Shown one piece after another: positions 58,422-64,000 of a DNA stretch of 64,000 nucleotides. The stretch is from contig OX638356.1 in NCBI GenBank assembly GCA_951813395.1, forward strand, positions 3,484,501 through 3,548,500, given 5' to 3'. The translations under genes and the position numbers were made by a program. Position 1 is the first letter of the stretch; each line of letters opens with the position of its first letter. Under the pieces are notes generated by a model. That model was not told the origin of the DNA and ran no database searches. It was given only the letters and a program-made list of their open reading frames with translations. Source of the stretch: Longimicrobiales bacterium (GTDB lineage Bacteria; Gemmatimonadota; Gemmatimonadetes; Longimicrobiales; Gaopeijiaceae).

Positions 58422-58811
58422 ATGGGCGTACTCACCATCAGGAACGTGGACGACAAGGTCATCGCCGCGCTCAAGGCGCGAGCCAGGAAGAATCACCGCT
58501 CGCTGGAGGGCGAACTGCGCTACCTGCTGAGCCGCTTCGCAGTCCCGGATTCCGGCCTCGGACTGGTGCGCGAGCGAGCCCGCGCCGCCTACGGCCCGGC
58601 TCCGGTGGCCCATCACGACACGACCGACGTCCCGTCCGAGACCACCGACCCAGGGCCGGATGCCGAGGCCGCACGCGTGGAATGGCTGGGTGCCATGCGG
58701 GACATGGGAGAGATCACGGGCGACATCATCTCTCCTGCATCCGAGCTGTCCGATTGGGACGTGTACCGTTCGGACGCGACGTCCGGCGAAGAGGGTGGCG
58801 AGGCGCCGTGA
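58422..58811 (+). CDS. FitA/VapB-like ribbon-helix-helix antitoxin
   Basis: The 129-aa antitoxin starts at ATG 58422 with GGAGG 10 bases upstream; the ATG at 58413 is too close to that site. The ribbon-helix-helix DNA-binding domain is VLTIRNVDDKVIAALKARAR followed by NHRSLEGELRYLLSRF, as in FitA. The acidic C-terminal part (TGDIISPASELSDWDVYRSD) should bind the toxin; it is longer than in usual FitA proteins. The stop overlaps the toxin GTG as GTGA. The upstream sequence (ATATTAGCTACACTATGCT) is AT-rich and holds the promoter. Confidence 0.87.
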   Translation: MGVLTIRNVDDKVIAALKARARKNHRSLEGELRYLLSRFAVPDSGLGLVRERARAAYGPAPVAHHDTTDVPSETTDPGPDAEAARVEWLGAMRDMGEITGDIISPASELSDWDVYRSDATSGEEGGEAP

Positions 58812-59203
58812 ACCTGCTGCTCGACACCCACATCTGGCTCTGGAGCCAGTTGGAGCCGGAACGGCTGTCCGCCCCGGCGGGCGATGCCGTGACCGACCCG
58901 GCGAACATGCTCGCTCTTTCCCCCGTGAGCATCTGGGAGACGCTTCTGCTCGCGGAAAAGGGCCGGGTCGACCTTGCTCCCGATCCGTGGAGCTGGATCC
59001 GCATGGCCCTCGCGACCAGGGCGATGCGGGAGTTCTCCGTGACCCACGAGGTTGCGCTCCGCAGCCGCAGCGTCCGCCTTCCCCATGACGACCCGGCCGA
59101 CCGCTTCATTGCGGCGACGGCCATGGTTCACGGACTCACACTGGTAACGGCGGACAGGTCACTGCTCGAGTGTCCCGACATCAGGGTGCTGCCCGGCGCC
59201 TGA
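58808..59203 (+). CDS. VapC-like PIN-domain ribonuclease toxin
   Basis: The 131-aa toxin starts at a GTG that overlaps the antitoxin stop. The PIN-domain acidic residues are present: Asp in LLLDTHIWLW, Glu in SPVSIWETLLLAEKGRVDLA, Asp pair in LPHDDPADRFIAATAMVHGL and the last in LVTADRSLLECPDI. It should cleave RNA when the antitoxin is degraded. Unlike the pair at 10.8-11.3 kb, this module is complete and probably functional. Confidence 0.9.
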   Translation: MNLLLDTHIWLWSQLEPERLSAPAGDAVTDPANMLALSPVSIWETLLLAEKGRVDLAPDPWSWIRMALATRAMREFSVTHEVALRSRSVRLPHDDPADRFIAATAMVHGLTLVTADRSLLECPDIRVLPGA

Positions 59204-59270
59204 CAAGGGGGATCGCCTGACCGGCCGGGCGCGCGACCATGGCGGCCGCGACGCCCGGCCTCCTCACCCG

Positions 59271-61685
59271 TCAGTCCCCCGGGTCCAGCACCGCGTCGAT
59301 GCGGGCGATGGCGTCCTCGAAGTGGAGCCGCGTGGCGCGGTGGGAGGTGCCGCCGGAGGCGGCCGCAAGCTCACCGCGCAGGGTGCCAAGCTGACCGCGC
59401 GCGAACGGAACCACGTCCGACTGCATCGCCTCTTCGTCCTCCATCAGCTCCTTCATGCGCTCGAGCCAGGCACGCTGCAGATTGCGCCGGTAGGCATCGG
59501 TGGCGCGGCCCGAGCCGACCTCGGACCAGACGCCGGTGCGCAGATCGTCGAGCATCTCGCCCAGCGAGTACGCGTCGTTGCCGTGGAAAACCTCCTGCTC
59601 CACGAGCCGCTTCATGCGGCCGACGTTCAGGACCTGGTTGAGCGCCTGCGTCTGCCGGTTCCGCACGAGTTCGACGGCGCCGGTTCCCTGGAAGCGGTCC
59701 AGGATGTCGGCTTCGAGGAGCCACTCGGGGGTGGCGAAGACCTGCCGGTTGAGGTATTCCAACGCCCGCTGCTGACGGTCGCGGTCGACCATTGCGTAGG
59801 GGACGCCGTCCTGGCCCTGGCGCTTCCGGGTGCGCACGACGCCGCCCACGTTGGCGACCACGTGCCCCGTGTAGCGGCCCCACTGGCCCACCACGTTGTT
59901 GTAGAGTTCCTGGAGCTGCGCGTAGTCCTCGCCCTCTTCGTACGTCCAGTCGGTGAGGTTGTCGACGATGCGCTTGAGGTTCTCGACCCCGTAGTCTGAC
60001 GCGCGCATGGCGTCGTCGCCGATGGCTTCGGTGAGCGCCGAGGGATCGGAGCCGGTCGGGCTGGAGAACTGATAGATCGGGTCCTCCTGCATCTCCGTCA
60101 CCATCGCGCGCAGGTCCTCGCGTTCGGTCAGGCGGTCCCTGCCGGGGAAGTACGTGTACCCCCACTCGATGGCGAACTTGTCGTAGGGCCCGACGAGCGG
60201 CAGGTAGCAGGTGTCGTCGCCGGGCTGGGCCACGTAGTTGAAGCGCGCGTAGTCCATGATCGAGGGCGCAACGCCCATCTCGCAGACGAAGCGGGTGCGC
60301 AGATCCTCGACCGGGTAGGCGGCCGACGCCTGCATGTTGTGCTGGAGCCCGATCGTGTGCCCCACCTCGTGGGCCGAGACGAAGCGGATGAGCTCGCCCA
60401 TTACCTCGTCGTCGAACCTGATCCCGCGCGCCTCCTCGTTGGCCGGGGCTGTCTGCACGAAGTACCAGTTGCGCACAAGGTTCATGACGTTGTGGTACCA
60501 CTGGATGTCGCTCTCGAGGATCTCGCCGGTGCGCGGATCGTGCACGTGGGGACCCGACGCGTTCTGGACGGGTGAGGCCAGGTAGCGGATCACCGAGTAG
60601 CGCGCGTCCTCGGGGCTCCAGTCGGGGTCGTCGGTGGGCGCGTCCGCCGCGATGATCGCGTTGCTGAAGCCGGCCTGCTCGAAGGCGGGCTGCCAGTCCA
60701 CGACGCCCTGCTTGAGGTAGGGCACCCACTTCGGCGGCGTGGCCGGGTCGATGTAGTAGACGATCGGCTTGACCGGATCGACGAGTTCGCCGCGCGCGTG
60801 GGCCTCGGGGTCGCTGGGCTCCAGGCGCCACCGCGTGACGAGGCAGCGGGTGACCGCGCGCTGTTCGTCGAGGCCGTAGTCGATCTGACTGGTGCTGAAG
60901 AAGCCGACGCGCTCGTCGCAGAGGCGGGGCTCCATGGGGTCGTCGGGAAGGAGCAGCATCGAGTGATGCATCTCCATCGACAGCGTGTTGCTGGCGGCGT
61001 TGGAGGGGGCCTCGGTGGCGTCGTAGGTCAGGACGCGCCGCACCTCGACGTTCGTGGGGTAGGCGTTGGCGCGCACCACGTACGTGCGGTCGCCGTCGAT
61101 TCGCCTCACACCGTACGCCTGGCGGCGGAAGCTCGGCAGGCCGAGCAGCGTGATGTCCTCGGTGAAGAGGTCGGTGACTTCCACGACCAGGGCGGTCGAA
61201 TCGTCGTTCATCACCTCCACATCGAACGCCATGATGATCGGCTCGAAGTTCGAGTTGCGGACCGCCCCCGCGATGGCCGTGGTGTCGTCGGCCACGTTGT
61301 CATAGCTGACCAGCCGCAGCCGGACGCGGTCGCCGTCGTGCTCCCAGCGGACGGTCGAGGTGTTGGCCTTGGAGCCCCCGTAGCCGGCGCCGTCGGGGGT
61401 GCGCGCGATGCGGGTCAGCAGGAGCATCTCGCGGCCGATCATGTCGAGCGGGATCTCGTAGAAGAGGTCGCCGTCGATCATGTGGGTGTCGAAGAGGCCC
61501 TCGCTGGTGATCGCGTCCTCGGTTATGACGTCGGAGTAGGTCGTCGTCGTGTCCTGCTCTTCCTCCTCGCCGGCGGCCTCCTGCTCCTGCGGTGGGAGCG
61601 GGGAGGCGGTCAGCGCGCCGGGAGTGACGAGAAGGGCGGAGCCGAGGATCAGGAAGAAGAGGGTCGAGGCGGTCGCGTTGCGCAT
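59271..61685 (-). CDS. exported zinc metalloprotease (DUF5117/DUF4953 family)
   Basis: The 804-aa protein starts at ATG 61685 (MRNATASTLFFLILGSALLV) after GGAAGGA, with a signal peptide. The N-terminal DUF5117-like part contains IDGDLFYEIPLDMIGREMLL and the strand-rich region to MEMHHSMLLLPDDPMEPRLC. The catalytic motif is HEVGHTIGLQHN (HExxHxxGxxH, metzincin-like) followed by MQASAAYPVEDLR and SIMDYARFNYVAQP, the Met-turn. The C-terminal DUF4953 part ends in a helical region. It is in the same orientation as the M1 gene upstream. It probably digests proteins outside the cytoplasm. Confidence 0.9.
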   Translation of the reverse strand: MRNATASTLFFLILGSALLVTPGALTASPLPPQEQEAAGEEEEQDTTTTYSDVITEDAITSEGLFDTHMIDGDLFYEIPLDMIGREMLLLTRIARTPDGAGYGGSKANTSTVRWEHDGDRVRLRLVSYDNVADDTTAIAGAVRNSNFEPIIMAFDVEVMNDDSTALVVEVTDLFTEDITLLGLPSFRRQAYGVRRIDGDRTYVVRANAYPTNVEVRRVLTYDATEAPSNAASNTLSMEMHHSMLLLPDDPMEPRLCDERVGFFSTSQIDYGLDEQRAVTRCLVTRWRLEPSDPEAHARGELVDPVKPIVYYIDPATPPKWVPYLKQGVVDWQPAFEQAGFSNAIIAADAPTDDPDWSPEDARYSVIRYLASPVQNASGPHVHDPRTGEILESDIQWYHNVMNLVRNWYFVQTAPANEEARGIRFDDEVMGELIRFVSAHEVGHTIGLQHNMQASAAYPVEDLRTRFVCEMGVAPSIMDYARFNYVAQPGDDTCYLPLVGPYDKFAIEWGYTYFPGRDRLTEREDLRAMVTEMQEDPIYQFSSPTGSDPSALTEAIGDDAMRASDYGVENLKRIVDNLTDWTYEEGEDYAQLQELYNNVVGQWGRYTGHVVANVGGVVRTRKRQGQDGVPYAMVDRDRQQRALEYLNRQVFATPEWLLEADILDRFQGTGAVELVRNRQTQALNQVLNVGRMKRLVEQEVFHGNDAYSLGEMLDDLRTGVWSEVGSGRATDAYRRNLQRAWLERMKELMEDEEAMQSDVVPFARGQLGTLRGELAAASGGTSHRATRLHFEDAIARIDAVLDPGD

Positions 61686-61807
61686 GGTGGTCCTTCCGGT
61701 CGGTGGGTTTTGGTACGCTGCGGTGGATGGATGGCCGCGCTGGTGGCGCGGACCGGGGCCCAAAGAGTAGGGAGCCGGGCGGGCGCGGGCCAGCGGTGGG
61801 CAGACCG

Positions 61808-63505
61808 TTACGGCCCCCGGCCGAACTCCGCCCGGAAGAGCGCCCGGGTGTTCGGATCGAGCCGGACATCCGACGGTTCGGCCGAAACCGGGATGACGAA
61901 GCGGTTCGCCCCGGGGCGCAGGTCGATGGTGGTCAGCTGCGCGGGCAGCGCATCGCCGTTCAGGTAGACGCCGACTTCGAGAGGGAGGTCGAACCGGCCC
62001 ACCGGCTGTACCTGCTCCAGTTCGATTTCGACCGCGCGCGCCTCCGCGTCGTAGGTCCACGACCCCGCCAGCCGCGGGTTCCCGCCCTGCCGCAGCCACT
62101 GGTCGAAGAACGCCTGGAGATCGTCGTCCGAAGCTTCCTCCATGGCGTGCATGAAGTCGTCGGTGGTCGCGGTCCCGTTGAAATGGCGGTCGTAGTAGAG
62201 ACGGATGCCCCGCCAGAACGCTTCGTCGCCGAGCCGCCCGCGCAGCATGTGGAGGACCCAGGCGCCCTTCTGGTAGGTCGCGACGCTGGTCACGCGCGAC
62301 ATGTCGGTGAGGTTGTCGTGGACGATCCGGTAGTCCGGGTTCTCGTCGTACCAGCGCCAGACGCGATCCGCCGCTTCACGGAGCCCGGCCACGAAGTCGT
62401 CGCGGCCGTAGGCGTGCTCGCGGAAAAGCAGGGTGAAGTACGTCGCGAAGCCCTCGCTGAGCCACACGTCGTCCCACTCGGACTCGGTGACCGAGTTGCC
62501 GAACCACTGGTGCGCGATCTCGTGGATGATCACGTTGCGCCAGCGCACCGACCGCTCGCCCGTGACCGAGTTCTCGCCGTACATCAGCGCGGTGGCCGCC
62601 TCCATGCCACCGCCCGTCGCCGGCGAGGTGATGTTCGCCAGTTTCTCGTACGCAAACGGGCCTATGTACGCGTCGTAGAAGTGGAGGACCTCCATGGTGG
62701 GCACGGCGAAGTCATGGAAGCCCGCGTCCCGGTCGCGCGCGTATACCCAGGTCTGCACGGGCAGGCCCTTGAACTCGCCCAGGTGCTGTACGGCGAAGCG
62801 GGCCACGCCCACGACGTAGAGCCACGGGGAGATCGCCACCGACTGCCGCCAGTGCGTCAGGCGCATGCCGCCGTCGATGTCGGTTTCCTCGACGAGGCGC
62901 CCGTTCGACACGACCTGGTACCGGGCGGGCGCGGTGATCACGAACTCGCACGTCGCCTTGTCGCCGATATGATCCACGGTGGGCAGCCAGTTGCGCGCCC
63001 GATTGGGCCAGTTGTCGCTGAAAAAGGTGCGCTCGCCGTACTTGTTGGGCCCGATGCGGAGGCCGGATGCGGGAATGCCCCGGTAGCTGACCGTGAACGA
63101 GGTGCGGGCGCCGGTCGTGCCGGGTTCCGGGAGATGGACGGTGAGGAGGTCGTCTTCATGGCTGTGGGCGAGCGCACCGCCGCTGCCGGGCCCGTTCCCA
63201 CCGCCGCGGGTCACCGCGACGACCTCCATGCCGCGCCCATCTTCGCCGAGCCCGATCAGGTCGAGGGGCACCTCGGTGACGCCATCGGCAGTGAAGCGCA
63301 GGGTGATGGTGGCCCTGCCGGCGATGGCGTCCGTGTCGTCGCGCAGCGTGAGTTCGAACCGGTACGCCTCGATGTCGATGCCGGGCCGGCTGGGGCCGTC
63401 CTGCGCCGCGAGCGGAGCCGTGCCGATGGGTAGCGTCGCGAGCAGGATCGCCAGGAGCGTTGGGACGAAGGGTGGCGCGTGTCGTGCGGTGCGACCGTGA
63501 TGCAA
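61808..63505 (-). CDS. exported M1-family aminopeptidase
   Basis: The 565-aa protein has a TTG start after AGGAGG and a signal peptide (LLAILLATLPIGTAPLAAQ). The M1 zinc site is HEIAHQWFGNSVTESEWDDV followed by WLSEGFATYF (HExxH-18-E). The catalytic Tyr lies in TSVATYQKGAWVLHML. The exopeptidase motif, normally GAMEN, reads GGMEAATALMYGE, so the N-terminus-binding residue is shifted or altered. It should release amino acids from peptides in the periplasm. The next gene downstream is the DUF5117 protease, 122 bases away. Confidence 0.9.
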   Translation of the reverse strand: MHHGRTARHAPPFVPTLLAILLATLPIGTAPLAAQDGPSRPGIDIEAYRFELTLRDDTDAIAGRATITLRFTADGVTEVPLDLIGLGEDGRGMEVVAVTRGGGNGPGSGGALAHSHEDDLLTVHLPEPGTTGARTSFTVSYRGIPASGLRIGPNKYGERTFFSDNWPNRARNWLPTVDHIGDKATCEFVITAPARYQVVSNGRLVEETDIDGGMRLTHWRQSVAISPWLYVVGVARFAVQHLGEFKGLPVQTWVYARDRDAGFHDFAVPTMEVLHFYDAYIGPFAYEKLANITSPATGGGMEAATALMYGENSVTGERSVRWRNVIIHEIAHQWFGNSVTESEWDDVWLSEGFATYFTLLFREHAYGRDDFVAGLREAADRVWRWYDENPDYRIVHDNLTDMSRVTSVATYQKGAWVLHMLRGRLGDEAFWRGIRLYYDRHFNGTATTDDFMHAMEEASDDDLQAFFDQWLRQGGNPRLAGSWTYDAEARAVEIELEQVQPVGRFDLPLEVGVYLNGDALPAQLTTIDLRPGANRFVIPVSAEPSDVRLDPNTRALFRAEFGRGP

Positions 63506-63782
63506 TGGGGCCTCCTGTCGGTGAGCGGAGCGGGCAAGATGCTCCCGGTGAGGGTGCCGGGCAACCGGGCCTCGCGGGCGTGGCGCCTAGGAGCGTGCGC
63601 CGCAGAAGCGCAGTGGATGTGACAGAGAGGCGTGAGGATCGGCGGCGGGCAGACTGCTTCGAGGAGCGAGGGGGTGGGGATCCGCGCCGCTGAGGGGCTG
63701 AGGGAGGCCGCAGGCCGTGAATTGGGGTGGCGAGGGTCTTCGAGAGCGCCGGGGCCGGCGTCGGTGGTGAACGATCACGGTC

Positions 63783-64000
63783 TCATGCTGCCTGAAGGGT
63801 GTGCAGCCGCTTCACATTGAGCGCCAGACACACGAGAGTCCACTCGGCCTGGACCTTCTCGAGGCCCCGGAAGCTGAATCGCCGAAAGCCCATCGCCTCC
63901 TTGATCCATCCGATGGGCGCCTCCGCCTGCCACTTGCGACGCCCGTAGCGTCTTCGGCCCTCATCCGTCGCCAGCTTGTCGGCCATGCGCGCCCTTGCGG
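63783..64000 (-). CDS. IS1182-like transposase, C-terminal end (cut by window edge)
   Basis: Only the last 71 codons are in the window. The frame is open to the right edge and ends at 63783. The sequence RRRYGRRKWQAEAPIGWIKE and then AMGFRRFSFRGLEKVQAEWT with LVCLALNVKRL is the conserved C-terminal part of IS5/IS1182-type DDE transposases, including the final catalytic Glu region. The right part of the element lies outside. I could not identify its terminal repeat in 63506-63782. Confidence 0.8.
   Translation of the reverse strand, partial: ARARMADKLATDEGRRRYGRRKWQAEAPIGWIKEAMGFRRFSFRGLEKVQAEWTLVCLALNVKRLHTLQAA

Noticed and set aside
1-64000. rRNA or tRNA genes
   Set aside because: I saw no stretch with rRNA-like conserved blocks or a tRNA GTTCRA loop in a plausible cloverleaf; a tRNA scan would settle this.

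Overview
The window is high-GC bacterial DNA with heavy codon bias. It has many lipoprotein or signal-peptide leaders and short gene overlaps (ATGA, GTGA, TTGA). The gene content includes PD40/TolB propellers fused to amidohydrolases, 6-bladed propeller lipoproteins, BNR/Asp-box 'sialidase-like' proteins, a DUF5117-type zinc protease, M1 and M14 metallopeptidases, and Tat-exported enzymes. This mix is typical of Gemmatimonadota, possibly a marine or sponge-associated lineage. That assignment is inferred from gene families only; there is no rRNA or other marker in the window.

Layout: 0-2.2 kb holds an IS1634-type insertion sequence with visible terminal repeats, next to a scrap of a CzcA-type pump gene. 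2.2-10.2 kb is a heavy-metal resistance island: a small His-rich membrane protein, a CzcA-like RND pump, a CzcB-like adaptor with a striking His/Asp repeat tract, and a TolC-like outer-membrane protein, divergent from a CDF (CzcD-like) exporter. The shared promoter region carries spaced repeats. 10.2-11.4 kb is a small graveyard: a DUF3311-like gene, a frameshifted transposase scrap, and a decayed toxin-antitoxin pair. 11.4-28.4 kb encodes exported amidohydrolases (one double-domain, two in tandem), a YVTN propeller fused to a TraB/Tiki-like domain, an Ig-repeat lipoprotein, a YfcC-type carrier, a TPR protein, a Tat-exported PLP lyase/aminotransferase and a giant M14-like carboxypeptidase. 28.5-37.3 kb holds an ECF sigma/anti-sigma module embedded among four propeller lipoprotein genes, one of which has been split by an IS3-family element. 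37.3-41.8 kb has a Tat-leader epimerase and a large BNR-repeat protein.

41.8-48.9 kb is the most plastic part: G-rich low-complexity DNA with a dispersed 45-bp repeat, a chimeric ORF joining the catalytic half of an IS110 recombinase to the tail of an IS630 transposase, an unrecognised gene with a PD-(D/E)XK-like motif and an apparent N-terminal frameshift, a complete IS1111-group element whose ends can be fixed to the base, and a DUF222-HNH nuclease gene. 49-63.5 kb returns to exported peptidases and hydrolases: a TolB-amidohydrolase fusion, an acyl-CoA dehydrogenase/CitE lyase/MaoC dehydratase operon led by an amidohydrolase, an M48 protease, an intact FitAB/VapBC-like toxin-antitoxin pair, a DUF5117 protease and an M1 aminopeptidase. 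The right edge is cut inside an IS1182-like transposase gene.

Taken together, the chromosome segment serves a peptide- and amino-acid-scavenging, metal-tolerant heterotroph. At least five transposable-element families have been active in it. The best candidates for something new are the IS110/IS630 chimera, the IS1111 element with a candidate guide (bridge) RNA and a related unoccupied target in the same window, and the IS-flanked PD-(D/E)XK gene.
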